A stretch of DNA of 64,000 bases from the NCBI GenBank assembly GCA_021030915.1, contig JAGEMR010000031.1, positions 1-64,000 on the forward strand, written 5' to 3'. Every line of letters begins with the position of its first letter. Positions within the stretch are counted from its first letter, which is position 1. The notes under the pieces are model-generated. The model had not been told where the DNA came from and did not search any database. It worked only from the letters and a program-made list of their open reading frames with translations. This stretch comes from Astrothelium macrocarpum. Taxonomy: Eukaryota; Ascomycota; Dothideomycetes; Trypetheliales; Trypetheliaceae. This document shows, in pieces, positions 1 to 10,641 of this stretch. A program made the translations under genes and the position numbers.

Positions 1-3
1 ATA

Positions 4-26
4 CCCGTCCTCCCCACCTTGTGCAA
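4..26 (+). repeat. Left terminal inverted repeat of the pogo-like element
   Basis: It begins CCCGTCCTCCCCACCTTGTG and is an exact 23-base inverted match to 2137-2159. A second, imperfect copy of the CCACCTTnnGCAA core follows at about 32-44, giving subterminal direct repeats of the kind that often bind the transposase in this family. Confidence 0.93.
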
Positions 27-94
27 GGTCCCACCTTTCGCAACCGGTTTTTCGGTCGAGCAATCTAATTTCAAGAATCTACAACTCCACCATC

Positions 95-238
95 ATGGCT
101 TCTATTGATGAGGCACTTACAGATTTGGAATCTCAAGGTGCGAATGATTATTCTGTAATAATAAAAAAGTTCGGAATCTGTCTGTCGATATTATCACGTT
201 ATCATAGAGGAATTATTACCGATCGGATGACCGCTTAA
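95..238 (+). pseudogene. Transposase N-terminal remnant (HTH psq-like)
   Basis: A 47-codon open stretch starts MASIDEALTDLESQG and continues through KKFGICLSILSRYHRG. This matches the N-terminal pattern of fungal pogo transposases, where a short acidic helix precedes an (A/I)KK(F/Y)GV...STLSRRHRG DNA-binding motif. It ends at a TAA beyond which the sequence is AT-saturated with stops in every frame. The piece escaped most of the mutation that destroyed the centre of the element. Confidence 0.7.
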
Positions 239-1702
239 ATTAATGTCAATATCAATCTTTTAAAATAATAGACATAAATTCTAATTAATTTTATTAATAA
301 TTTTACGTATTAAAATATTTCTTTTATATTAAAAATATTCCGGATATTTATTAAAAATATTATAAAATTTTATCCAAAAAAGAACTGGTCAGATCAATTT
401 ATTGAATTATATAAAATCAAATTAAATACCGATTTTTTAAAAATAATTAATATTAAACGAATTAAAATAAATAATAAAATATAAATTTAATATTATTTTA
501 ATTTCGTAAATGAATTAATATAATGATATTAATATATTAAAATTTCTTATAAATTAATATAAAAATTGAATATCATAAAATTCTCCCATAAAATATATAC
601 AATTTAAATGAAAAGGATTTTTTAATCGGATATTTAAACAAATTATATTATATATTTAATTAAAAAATTATGAAAATCAATAAATTATTCGAAATTAATT
701 AAAATAATAATAAAAAATGGATTATAATATTTATTTATATCAAAATGAATAATTTAATATTTTTATCAGATTTAATTTATATAATAAAGATTTTCAATAT
801 CCAAAATTTCTGATTTAATAATTTCAATTTTAAAAAATATATAATATTCTTCACGATTTCATTAAATGATTGAATAAATAAAGAATTGAATTTATAATAA
901 TTCATTATAATATTCGATCATTATATCAAAAAAAAAAATTCGTAATAAAAAAAATCTATAATTTTTATTCGTTGATGATCATAATAATCATTTCTTTATA
1001 ATTTTTCTAAAATATTATTTTAAATATAATATTCAAATAACGTTTTATTTATTTCATTCAATTCATTAATTTCAATTTTTAAATATCAGTCTATTTAATC
1101 TTCTGACGATTTATTATATTAAAATATTAGACGAATGAATTACAAAATATTCAAAATATATTAATTTTTTTAAAAAAGATTTTTTTTTTCTATTCTGATA
1201 GATTTGATAGAATATATTCATTATTAATAATATTAAAAATGATTGAATTAAAATTGAATTATATTCATAAAATCTAATTATGATAATCATTAAATTGAAA
1301 TATCGAATATAAATCATATATCCAATAAATGTTTTAGAATCATCAAATATATAAATTAAAATTTATTGAAATATCAAAATTTTTATTGATTCATTTTTAA
1401 AATATTAGAAATTTATCATAGACGAAATATTAGCCGATAATCTTTTAAATTTTACGACCGAAATTGAATTTCTCAATCATCAAATAACACATTTTTAAAA
1501 GACTATTCAATTAATCAAACAACGAAAATAGAAAAATAAACTGATATTCAAATCAAAGGATATTAATAAAATCCAATTCCTTTCGTTTTATAAAATACAA
1601 ACCCATCTGAATGAGAAAAAAACTGAGAGGGCCGAATAAACAGAACAATTCGTCCAAAAATAAATTATAAAATTATAAAAGCAATTAGATCAATAATTCA
1701 AG

Positions 1703-1996
1703 AAGGTAGAGATAGAACAGCGAAAGAATCAGATAATTATTGCGAAAGAGGAGGCAGCTCAGCGCCAGCGCCAGCAGAAGGCTCAGAAGAAAAAGACCCA
1801 GCACCAAAAGCAGATCTCAAAGCAGCTTTATATAAAATCAAAAACACGCGAAAATGACGTACTAAACACCTCACGACTTCTTATTCGGGATGATATAAAA
1901 ATGGTCGTAAAGAAGGCATCTGAGGATAATGAGGTTAATTGTTCGACCTCTAAACCTCGGCGGCAACCACGCCTACCCAAACGATTTGAAAGTTAA
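1703..1996 (+). pseudogene. Transposase C-terminal remnant (basic coiled coil)
   Basis: About 97 codons stay open to a TAA at 1994-1996. The reading is rich in Gln, Lys, Arg and Glu (runs such as AQRQRQQKAQKKK) and ends in a basic tail (KPRRQPRLPKRFES). Such a charged coiled-coil tail is usual at the C-terminus of fungal pogo/Fot transposases. With the N-terminal piece it fixes the coding strand as plus. Its GC content is near normal, in sharp contrast to the 1.4 kb just upstream. Confidence 0.65.
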
Positions 1997-2136
1997 TTTA
2001 ATTAATTCATTCAATTCAGCATATTCAGAAGTATCAATTTGGCTAATTAAATCAATAAAATAGCTTATAGTTAAGCTTTAATAGATCTACGAAGTGGTGG
2101 CGGAGAGAATTCGGATAGCTTGCATAAGGTGGGTGT

Positions 2137-2159
2137 TTGCACAAGGTGGGGAGGACGGG
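2137..2159 (-). repeat. Right terminal inverted repeat of the pogo-like element
   Basis: It is the exact inverted copy of the left terminal repeat, followed directly by the TA target duplication. An imperfect second core (TTGCATAAGGTGGG) lies just inside at about 2119-2133, mirroring the left end. Confidence 0.93.
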
Positions 2160-2377
2160 TAGATCATCGATGCTGTACCACAGCGTGATGAGAAATTGCA
2201 GCTCGTCATAGTACAAAAGGACAAGGGGCACCCCATGCCGACTTCAGTGACATTGTACGATAGAAGAAGCGTGTACTACTAGATAGATCATTTAGAGATG
2301 GGTCAGACTTTACCGAATTTTCTAATGAATAAAGTGCCATCCGCGATTTGTAGTGACGGCAAACAGAGAGGCACGGA

Positions 2378-3631
2378 TCAAGAATCCAGATTTTTATCTA
2401 ATGTATAAATTCTAGTCTTCAAGATTCCGACAATCCTTGAGTACTCATTCCGAAGCCATGCGCCCAGATGCGAGTGCAGAATAGCCATACCGTTAGCAGA
2501 GGATTCGACAGAATCCCGGAAAGTTAAAAGATCGATCAAACTGGCTGTCTTCTTAAGCTCGCTTAAGACCAACCGGTTTCTAAAAATGTCCTGAACACTT
2601 TGGTCCTCGATACTAAAGGTCCCCATTGAGATCGGCACATGTGTGACGACAAATCCAGTCGACTGAGCTAGTGTAGGCGGACTCGATGCTTCTATGTCGG
2701 CCAATGTCCCTGGTTGGGGCATGGACGATGAGGATTCATTGCAGGATGTCAATGATTCAACCAGTTCCGAGGGTCGAGATCCCCAGCAATTGCTGCCAGT
2801 CCACCCGGCCGCTTGCTGGTACCAGATTAGTATGCGGGAAATAATGGATGCATGAACCATGAGTCGATGTCCAGATCTAGCGCAGGGACACTTCAGAACT
2901 CGAATGAGACGGTCAACGGCATTTCTATTGAAGTGGAGAACGTGGTCCAGTTGTGCCAGAACCGTGTCCGAACTTACTTCGGGTGCATGAAGATACGGAC
3001 CTGGGCAGATCAAGTCACGCAAGATCTCATACGACTCACGAGGACAGCTATGAGATTCCTGACTCTCAGGGCTTGCCCTTTCAGATGCAACGGGCTCGAG
3101 TACAGAGGGTGAGAGTCGGCTTTTCGGAACAAACTTCTTTGGAATCAGAAAATCTAGGCCGGTTCCCATGCTGTCAATTTCAGGCCACTCATCAAGGCAA
3201 AGCGGCGGGAATTCCGACGAGATAAGCTGGTTGTGCTCATCAATGTTAAACGCAGGGTTTGCTTCGGAGGGTATTGGCAAGACGTTAGTCCCCAGATCCG
3301 ATAGATCGAGCTCCTCGGTTTCGTAAACATTCTGAGGCTGCTCAACACCCTTAGTGGTATGATCATCGAGTCTCTCGGTAGCCAAGGCCATGGGCTTCTC
3401 ATACGATGTGCTGTTGGTCGTATCACGGTCGACAGCAGGCCTCTTCCGCCGTGGTTTACCAATTTTGCGCGACGGCCCATAGACACATGTCAGCCTTAGT
3501 GCGGTGCAGCGACCGCACACGGGCTGAACACGATCACATTTGACCTTTGCAGTTCCGCAACCATCACAAGAGGATCGCAGCTTCGGGGCCACAAGTTCAG
3601 AGCGTGAGCGCATGATGGTTAACGCGCACAC
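2378..3631 (-). CDS. Zn(II)2Cys6 transcription factor, AflR-like
   Basis: A single-exon gene of 417 residues. The N-terminus holds a complete binuclear zinc cluster with C-X2-C-X6-C-X6-C-X2-C-X6-C spacing (Cys22, 25, 32, 39, 42, 49), followed by a basic linker (GKPRRKRP). The C-terminal third contains a helical block with HFNRNAVDRLIRVLKCPCA and then ISRILIWYQQAAG, the layout of the AflR-type regulatory domain found in pathway-specific regulators of secondary-metabolite clusters. It probably binds DNA in the nucleus. The divergent neighbour is an NmrA-like reductase, but no polyketide or peptide synthase is in view, so a cluster role is only inferred. A second in-frame Met at residue 7 is also a possible start. 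Confidence 0.85.
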   Translation of the reverse strand: MCALTIMRSRSELVAPKLRSSCDGCGTAKVKCDRVQPVCGRCTALRLTCVYGPSRKIGKPRRKRPAVDRDTTNSTSYEKPMALATERLDDHTTKGVEQPQNVYETEELDLSDLGTNVLPIPSEANPAFNIDEHNQLISSEFPPLCLDEWPEIDSMGTGLDFLIPKKFVPKSRLSPSVLEPVASERASPESQESHSCPRESYEILRDLICPGPYLHAPEVSSDTVLAQLDHVLHFNRNAVDRLIRVLKCPCARSGHRLMVHASIISRILIWYQQAAGWTGSNCWGSRPSELVESLTSCNESSSSMPQPGTLADIEASSPPTLAQSTGFVVTHVPISMGTFSIEDQSVQDIFRNRLVLSELKKTASLIDLLTFRDSVESSANGMAILHSHLGAWLRNEYSRIVGILKTRIYTLDKNLDS

Positions 3632-4695
3632 CGATCGCTCTCATTAGCGGTCCTTGCCATGGGTCACACCAGTGCAATCATAGAAGGAAAAAGCATTGCT
3701 AATTAACATTTTGGCATCTGAAATTCATTATTTAAAGATTATGCTGCCTGTATTTAATTGGGCAAAATCCTTGGGAATATCAATCCAGTGCGTTCAGGTA
3801 GTCGTAAAGTTCTCTTAAAGCCGAAGCTTTGACGCACCAAGGGCCCTAGTGCACGTGCATAAGATTAGCTGGCGCATATGAAGAGTATATCGACGCCTCC
3901 TCGTCATGGCCAGCCAGGCCAGGTGTTGATAAATATACCAACTCAGCGAAGGATTCTACGCCATCGCTTTTTACGGATTCAGAAAATTCGGTCGCAACAT
4001 TAAAGTTTTTGATCAACAGCAAGCTCTCATATTCATCCATTGATTGACTTGCCCTTATTCAACGTATCTTCTAAACAAATCTACAACCATAGAAATGGCT
4101 AGCCGTACATAGTATTTCCCCCGCTTTTCAAGAATAATTGTTACATAAAAATCTGTGAGAATGCAAATCTCATCGCCTTTCCCAGCCTTTAATGGAATTA
4201 ACGAATCACAGCGGTCATAAGTGAAGCGGAACCATTTTCCAGTCACCGCACAATAAATGTTTCCAAACGCATAGATACACTAACAAGAAGAACGCCATGG
4301 CTTAAGCCACTACAGCCTGTTTAACCTGATCCAGACATGACAATCGGGCCTCGACGAAGAGGTCACGAGAATTGGTATACTCCCAACAAGAAACAATGTC
4401 TATATCGGCCGCTTAACAGAGCTACATCGACATCTTTGCTCATCATATGTTTGTAGTCACCAGTCTACAATGCCGGTTTTAGCGACCAAAACAAAGACAT
4501 GTGCGAGATTCAGAGTTTCTGGGTTGGCTCATCGGATCGCGACTATAAGTCCGATATATGAAGCGGAGTTAGCTCGGAGTTAAGCTAAATATATAATCCA
4601 AAAATGCCACGGACCGCAAAAGGTGACTTTCCATCATTCCAATCCATCAAAATAACGGCTTGTGCTCCGTGTATTGAACTTCAAAACAGGCCAAA
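3632..4695. other. Intergenic region between regulator and NmrA-like gene
   Basis: Divergent promoter space for the Zn2Cys6 gene (minus) and the NmrA-like gene (plus). A TATATAA-like stretch lies about 105 bp before the NmrA-like start. The middle holds the possible HET remnant listed separately. I see nothing else here. Confidence 0.5.
3846..4246 (-). pseudogene. Possible HET-domain protein C-terminal remnant
   Basis: On the minus strand, 4246-4055 reads GKWFRFTYDRCDSLIPLKAG, then KGDEICILTDFYVTIILEKRGKYY in pieces, then a stop. A second short open stretch (4040-3846) follows in another frame. The pattern GD-(E/V)-I-C-(I/V)-L ... I-L-(R/E)-(K/R)-R-G-x-Y resembles the conserved block downstream of the HET domain in heterokaryon-incompatibility proteins (GDxICVLxGxxxPxVLRxxGxxYxLVG). 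No N-terminal HET domain is visible, and the key Pro-Phe-Val-Leu-Arg is not intact. I call it a tentative decayed fragment; it could be chance. Confidence 0.3.
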
Positions 4696-5715
4696 ATGTC
4701 CGCCTTGTTTGCAAATCAGCAGCCTGTTGGGTTCAAGAACCACGTGGAAAGTGTGGCTGTCGTCGGTGTCGGTGGACGAAGTGGTTCTTTCATTGCGAAT
4801 GCTTTGATTAAAGGGAGGAAGCATCGGGTAACAGCCATCACACGGCCAGACAGCACGAACGTGATGCCATCTGGATTGCACGACGTCCAAAAAGTTGACT
4901 ACAAAGACCACGCCTCTCTTGTCAAAGCTTTAGAGGGACAAGATGTCTTAATCATTACCATGAGTGTTTTCGCAGCCAAAGACAGCAAAACAAGGCTCAT
5001 CGATGCTGCCGTGGAAGCAGGAGTCCAATGGATCATGCCGAATGAATGGGGTACCGATCAATCCAAAGTGGAGTCGAGTAAAGACACTTTACTGCATGAT
5101 CGTTGTATTTCCACCAGAGAGTACATTGAGAAAGTGGGTGGGAGCAAGACGCGATGGGTTGGCGTATGTTGTGGATTCTGGTACGAGTTCAGTCTGGCTG
5201 GAACGGAAGCAAGATACGGATTTGACTTTGACAATAAAAAATTGACATTGTATGATGACGGCAATACCAAAATCAACACCACAACTTTCCCACAACTTGC
5301 AAGAGCTGTTTCGAATCTTTTGTCGCTAAAGATTCTCCCAGAGAATGAAGAAGACAAGAGTCCCTATCTGAGCCAGTACAGTAACAAGTCAGTCCATATC
5401 ACCTCATTTTTCGTCAACCAAAGAGACATGTTTAAGGCTGTGCTCAAAGTGACTGGGGATAACGAAAAGGATTGGAAAATCACCAATGAAGATGTTATTG
5501 AGCGCTTCCATCGCGGTCAGCAACTGATGAAAGAAGGAAAGATGGTCGGCTTTGGAATCCTTCTCTATGCTCGTATTTTCTACAAAGATGGAGCGGGTGA
5601 TTTCAATGACAAACTTGACAACGATGCGCTTGGACTACCAAAAGAGGATTTCATCGAAGCCACAAAGGTTGCAGTTGATATGGCGCTGGCAGGGGAGACT
5701 AATGCAATTCAATAA
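4696..5715 (+). CDS. NmrA-like / isoflavone-reductase-like NAD(P)-binding protein
   Basis: A single-exon gene of 339 residues. The N-terminus (about 16-30) carries a Rossmann dinucleotide-binding loop, AVVGVGGRSG, then a basic stretch (KGRKHRVTAITR) that usually selects NADPH. DVLIITMSVFAAKDSKTRLIDAA and VQWIMPNEWGTDQ follow, as in the fungal NmrA/isoflavone-reductase family (PF05368/PF13460). These are cytosolic oxidoreductases or redox-sensing regulators, and the substrate cannot be read from sequence. The glycine motif GVGGRSG departs slightly from the usual GATGxxG. The start is supported by an A at -3 and the position of the Rossmann strand. The Zn2Cys6 gene is divergent upstream, so co-regulation is possible but unproven. 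Confidence 0.88.
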   Translation: MSALFANQQPVGFKNHVESVAVVGVGGRSGSFIANALIKGRKHRVTAITRPDSTNVMPSGLHDVQKVDYKDHASLVKALEGQDVLIITMSVFAAKDSKTRLIDAAVEAGVQWIMPNEWGTDQSKVESSKDTLLHDRCISTREYIEKVGGSKTRWVGVCCGFWYEFSLAGTEARYGFDFDNKKLTLYDDGNTKINTTTFPQLARAVSNLLSLKILPENEEDKSPYLSQYSNKSVHITSFFVNQRDMFKAVLKVTGDNEKDWKITNEDVIERFHRGQQLMKEGKMVGFGILLYARIFYKDGAGDFNDKLDNDALGLPKEDFIEATKVAVDMALAGETNAIQ

Positions 5716-6071
5716 AAAGCTCGCCAAGACACACCATTTTGGGAAGAGCTATCAATAGGCGGTGAACTCACTAGAATCTTCAAATCTGCCCCCTGTATTT
5801 TTGAAGACTACCGAGCAATACGGTCATGAGCAGACAAGTAGGTGGAGGGTAAAACAGTACACATTAGTGCCTCCTCAAAATGTTTTATTCCACAATGCAC
5901 TAGCTCATAAATGCATCATTTGATGCATGTACTCTGTAGAAAGACAAAAGCATCGTGGCTGTGCTACAGTGAATCTTGACAGAATGCATATTATAAAACT
6001 ACCAGAGCCCTAACAATTATGTACAAAATGTTTTGCACTGCCCGCAAAAACAAATCGAGGAACAAATCCGT
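5716..6071. other. Convergent 3' intergenic space
   Basis: This 356 bp stretch separates the 3' ends of the NmrA-like gene and the GH64 gene. I see no further gene or repeat in it. Confidence 0.5.
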
Positions 6072-7379
6072 CTAAGACGAAGGACCCCCGATAGTGATAG
6101 TGAGACTCTGGGGGTTTGCATCAGAGAGCTCGCCGGAAGCATTAGCAACGCCGTCTGCATTAACATCGTCATAAGGAAAGGCATAACCTCGTCCATCCAG
6201 TTCGTATTGATGCACAAATTGACTGTAGCGATTGGTTGGAGAGACTGTATAGAAAGAATTGGAATCCAAGCTTGGCTGAACGTTACCACCATTGAGCAAG
6301 AGCGTGCTGCGGTCGAATGCAGCGCAAAGTCGAGGTACGACTGCGTAGTGAACAGCATTATCACCAGATTCGATAGCAAAGGGTCCACTGTTGCAACCCC
6401 AGATGTCAGAGGCAACGGGCTGGGCATATCCACGATTGTCACCATCGCAATTGAGAGTTCCACCAGAGACCGTACAGCTCACATCGCCAGCAGCTGCTTG
6501 TGTGTTAATAGTCAAAGGTTGACTGCTAAATGTTTCCCAGACCTGGTTAACATAGTCTGTCCAATAGTCGCTAAATGCACTCGAGTCTACCGAGGAGTAG
6601 TCGCTTGGAGCAATAACACGCAGTGGATTGCCGTTGGTGTCTGAAACGCAAAGTTGGTCCCATGGCTGACCATCCGACGCAGCCTGAGTTTTCAAGTCAT
6701 TGCAGATCGAGCTTACGGCATTTGCAGGCAGCCCAAGCGCAGTTTGAGTTCCAGAACCGCCAGTAAGCGACATACCCAAGGGAAGACCGACAAAGTCAAC
6801 ATAGCTGATATTGCAATAAAGGCCACCATCTTCAGTATTGGTAAGCTCAACAAAACCCCAGTTGACATCAGCACTTGGATCAGATGGATTCACAGAAGAG
6901 GGTTCGACTAGCGAGGGTCCACTTGCACCTTGTACAACAAAGAATTGTAGCTCGCCATTTGCCGCAAACCAGACCCGACCAGCAGAAATGTAATCTGGAA
7001 GTGTAATAGTAGTGGTGCTTCCTTGGCCTCCGAGGGCTAGGGCAATGTTTCCATTGATTGGCTGAGGAGTAGAAGCGCCGTTTGCTTCTGGATAAAGCCA
7101 TGTCCCGTCTGACTGAAGTAGGACAAGCTGATTATTAGTATCAAGCCCAGTCACGTAGGCATTAACACTTCCTGCAAAATTGTTGACCATTTGTATAGAA
7201 AGCTGCCCAGACGTGCCCGAGGTTGAGTTGCTAACAGCTGAATTTGTAGCGTTAACAGTATCCTGGTTCGTAATAACAATATCCTTTGCCGTTCCAGGGT
7301 GCACTATCAGTGGAGCAGCTAGAGCCTGGCCTACAAGGCTGACCAAGATAGCAACAAGAAGCTTTGAAAGACCAAACAT
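6072..7379 (-). CDS. Secreted glycoside hydrolase family 64 beta-1,3-glucanase
   Basis: A predicted 435-residue protein without introns. The start at 7379 is chosen because it gives a clean signal peptide (MFGLSKLLVAILVSLVGQALA, cleaved before AP). The frame extends further upstream, but those codons are not hydrophobic-leader-like. The body matches GH64, a thaumatin-like two-domain fold that cleaves laminaripentaose units from beta-1,3-glucan. WGFVELTNTEDGG (Glu178) and NISYVDFVGLP (Asp195) sit where the catalytic acid/base pair of the family lies. WDQLCVSDTNGNPLRV and ANGELQFFVVQG are further family-like blocks. Expected role: extracellular or wall glucan degradation or remodelling. A TATA-like ATAAATAG lies about 215 bp upstream. 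Confidence 0.9.
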   Translation of the reverse strand: MFGLSKLLVAILVSLVGQALAAPLIVHPGTAKDIVITNQDTVNATNSAVSNSTSGTSGQLSIQMVNNFAGSVNAYVTGLDTNNQLVLLQSDGTWLYPEANGASTPQPINGNIALALGGQGSTTTITLPDYISAGRVWFAANGELQFFVVQGASGPSLVEPSSVNPSDPSADVNWGFVELTNTEDGGLYCNISYVDFVGLPLGMSLTGGSGTQTALGLPANAVSSICNDLKTQAASDGQPWDQLCVSDTNGNPLRVIAPSDYSSVDSSAFSDYWTDYVNQVWETFSSQPLTINTQAAAGDVSCTVSGGTLNCDGDNRGYAQPVASDIWGCNSGPFAIESGDNAVHYAVVPRLCAAFDRSTLLLNGGNVQPSLDSNSFYTVSPTNRYSQFVHQYELDGRGYAFPYDDVNADGVANASGELSDANPQSLTITIGGPSS

Positions 7380-10300
7380 CGTGGATGATTGAATGAATGA
7401 CCAAAGTTGGAATATCCCTATACAGATGACAGTAAAGTCTGAATAATAAATGGGCAAGTTTCTCAAGCCAATTAGAAAAAAAGCTTTCAAAAGAGTGATG
7501 GATATTCAAAACTAGAGTAAAGAGTGAGGAGAAAAGAGCGTATCCTTGTAGATAGTAAAAGTCCTATAAGAACAACTTGGTCCAAGGCTTCTATTTATCC
7601 CCCAACTCGCTGTGTTGTACCAACGTCTAATGCTTGCTAGACGCACCGTACGAACCTACCCACCATGGCAATCGACATGGGTTACATCGCTTTCAAACCT
7701 CCGGACAAGACATTGAACGTGATTGGACTATGTCATGCTAGAGGAGGGTGAGATTTAGTTAGGAGCGGGGGAAAGGGTGACTTTCTGATTTGACACTGCA
7801 GGAGTTCGTCGTTTTCGAATCCAAGTCCACTGGTCAAAGTCATAGCAACTCACCATGCTTCAGGTTCAGGTCATTGAGACGCCTGACAACGTGAGCTTGC
7901 GGACATAGTAGTAGTGCAGAGGAACAACGGGGATCAAAAACGCTCGGGGCTCAAGCTGCTCTATCCATTGGCGGCGCGGTAAGCCACTGTAATGTCATGT
8001 CGGAGCATATTGAACTGGATTAGAAGGTGTGAATAGCTTCGCCAAAACTAGACCCAAGTTGATAATCAAATCGTGGTGCAATAGGACACGCCAAGCCCTT
8101 TTACGGAAATTCTCCGGGCGGTTGTTGGAGGGATTTGAGCTAAGACCTAGATGTCAGACTGCCGGTGATTCGTTAACGCCTCCTGCAGCATCTTCGCCTT
8201 TCAATCTCCGAGCGGCTCTGCCAAACACAAGCAAGCGTGACTTGCTTTGCTCAGGTGCTTCTTGCATAGGCCACGTAGGCAGACACTGTTTGTGTACGTA
8301 AGTGAAATCTTCAACAGCGCCAAAATGGCTCGGTATCGTAAGCAGTCAGATCTCTCGTCTACCGCCGTCATTTTACGATGGCGAATGCCAGAGGTCAACT
8401 TCCTTTAGAGCGGGTGGCGTTTGGGGTAAAGCGGTTCGGCTATCGTGACCGGATGGAGTTGAGTGGTTGTGGACTTCTTACAGGGTCAATAGGAGGCGCC
8501 ACTCGCCATTGCACCATTGTCTAGAGAAGGTTCTTGAGCCCTATGCTAATTTCGGGTCTGTCCGTCATCCATGGTCAAGTTCATGTCCGTACAAAACCAG
8601 GTAGGGGGTTGATCAAAGCTGACAGCTGACGACGCCAAGCTTTATTCCGATCTCCGTACCTCGGCTTAAACCCACCAACCCGTTCAAACTGCTTGTACCT
8701 GCATAAGCCCCCCAAGAGCCCCCCAGGAGCCCCTATCGCGGATCTCCACTAAGCGTCTTGTATATTTACGCCGACCTGCCTGACAGATCTTGTATTGCTT
8801 TTTGTTAGGGTCGCAACTGCTTTCTCCAAGTTCTTTCATTTGTCACATGGCTCTGACCCCTATTCTGACATGCATACTCATCATTCCAACCACCTGCATG
8901 CATGACGACCTTTTAGTACATTTCTTACATGAAGCTCACATTTTCCTTCGTATTGACCTGGAGAAGGCCGCGCCTAAAATCCAAATATCTTTCTGCCGGC
9001 CTAATTTTCCCCAGATCCAATTGTTTCCCCACATCTTGGCATTACGCTATACCGTAGCTACGGTAAGAGATATTGGCTGAGCCGCCAAAAATGAACACTG
9101 CTATACACATTCAAAGACTTGTCAACAAAACTTCCGATACAAACACCACTCTGACATGCATTCCATGACCGCGCAATGTCGGTCAGTTTTTCATGTGCTC
9201 GGAGGTGCCTCGAATTCGTCGATAGCATATTTTTGTAATGCCAGTGTCATCATCGGTCGCTCATGTGCATGTGTCCACGACTCCGACCAAAATGAAACAA
9301 GATACAGAGGGAAGTGCGAAAATCATATCGCACACAAGTCTGTGATTCCGTTTAAGAGGCACGTGAAAATCGTCCGATCCACCTGAAACTTGGCATCGCC
9401 CTTTAATGCTCTTGATGCTCCATCAAAGCGCCTCCTCGCATCCTGTTCTAATTCAGATTCATCTCCAACATGGAAATATCAGACTCTTCAGGACTTGATC
9501 TTCGTAAACTTACCGTCAATGGTAAATACAACGTGAGTAAGCTTTGCCGTACCCGTCCTATTGTCGAAGATGGCATTGCTGACGGATGCGACTTAGTTTA
9601 GATGACGATCCGGTGCCTGATCGACACAACAGATTGTGGCTCATTCATCGCGTTCGGGGACAAAACGAGATCAAGACATCAACAATGGTAAAAATATAAT
9701 GGTAAAAGTCAACATAAATCAATATACCATCAAACGTCCATACTTTTGTGCCACACTTGAAGACGTTCTTCCGCGCAGATTCGAGATTCTGGAAAAGTTA
9801 CTGGAGACTGCTTTCATCAACTGCAATAAGCCGACTACCTTACCAACCAAAATGACATCGGGGAAGGTAGCGGCAATCTTACGGAAATTTAATCAAAGAA
9901 GACGTGTAAACCCTGTTAAAATAATGGTTTTACTTATTGTTACTATCCACAAATGTATCTATTCCTCAACAAAAGACCCGGGAACGATTATAAAACATTC
10001 AAAGTTAGATAAAACTCTAATCGATATTTGATTTACACCTCATTTGTTCCCTATTCGAGGCAGCTACGTAATTGGTAATGGTCCTTACACGGTGCGTGCC
10101 GCAGTAAAGAGATTAGGAAGAGTGCAATACTTCCAGTCATGGGATCCGTCTCTAGGCTCAAAATGTTAGTGGAAACCTTCCAGTCATACTATGACAGTCG
10201 TACAATGATACTCCATGAACTTGTGGCCTGCTATAAGACAGAAACGACCCCTCAAGTGTTACCCCGTCCAGTATCAAACGTACCTGCGGCTTGAATAATC

Positions 10301-10641
10301 AAAGCTATCGAGACCGTGAATTGGTGGGTATTCTTGAGCAAAAATCTAAATGTCAGACCGCCACGAATAATATTCAAGACGTTCCAGTGGGACAGCTGCA
10401 ATAAATCTCCAGCACCAACAAATACCAAGACTCTCTGTTTGTTTGGCAATAATCTCAAATCACATTTAGGTGCAAAAGGCTTTGGGCAAACAAAATATAG
10501 AGAATTGGTATACCACAAGAGCTTAGTCCCAGAGTCTCATGCATTTCAGTCAACGTTTTGACGTTTCGTGTTTCTTTTGATCATTTATCATATCACTACC
10601 ATTTTTCGAGCCCTTGACAAATATACCGCCATATTACCTTT
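7380..10641. other. Long intergenic stretch, no supported gene
   Basis: About 3.3 kb without a convincing gene. The first part is GH64 promoter. At 9471 a plausible spliced start (MEISDSSGLDLRKLTVNGKYN, donor GTGAGTAAG, acceptor near 9602, then MTIRCLIDTTDCGSFIAFGD) gives a protein-like read, and 9636-10031 is a 131-codon open frame. The pieces do not join into anything I recognise. They may be a decayed gene. No repeats or RNA genes seen. Confidence 0.4.

Larger units (their letters stand above)
4..2159 (+). mobile_element. pogo/Fot1-like (Tc1/mariner superfamily) DNA transposon, RIP-degraded
   Basis: The element is bounded by inverted repeats and flanked on both sides by TA (2-3 and 2160-2161), the target duplication of Tc1/mariner elements. 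The 23 outermost bases match exactly between the ends, and the match resumes inward after a 3-base mismatch. Two decayed transposase pieces fit the pogo/Fot1 family: an N-terminal helix-turn-helix-like piece at 95-238 and a basic, Gln/Lys-rich C-terminus ending at 1996. Between about 240 and 1600 the sequence is overwhelmingly A/T and full of stops, as expected after repeat-induced point mutation. The length of about 2.15 kb suits Fot1-like elements. It is clearly non-autonomous now, but its ends are intact and could still be bound by a transposase supplied elsewhere. Confidence 0.88.

Noticed and set aside
2378..5715. A secondary-metabolite gene cluster around the AflR-like regulator
   Set aside because: Only a regulator and one NmrA-like reductase are adjacent. 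No polyketide synthase, peptide synthetase, terpene synthase or P450 is present in the window.
6033..6644. 203-codon plus-strand frame opposite GH64
   Set aside because: The minus strand gives a complete GH64 enzyme with signal peptide; the plus frame has no motif.
9636..10031. 131-codon plus-strand frame
   Set aside because: No motif and no secure splice links to the protein-like pieces just upstream, so it is kept only as a note in the intergenic entry.
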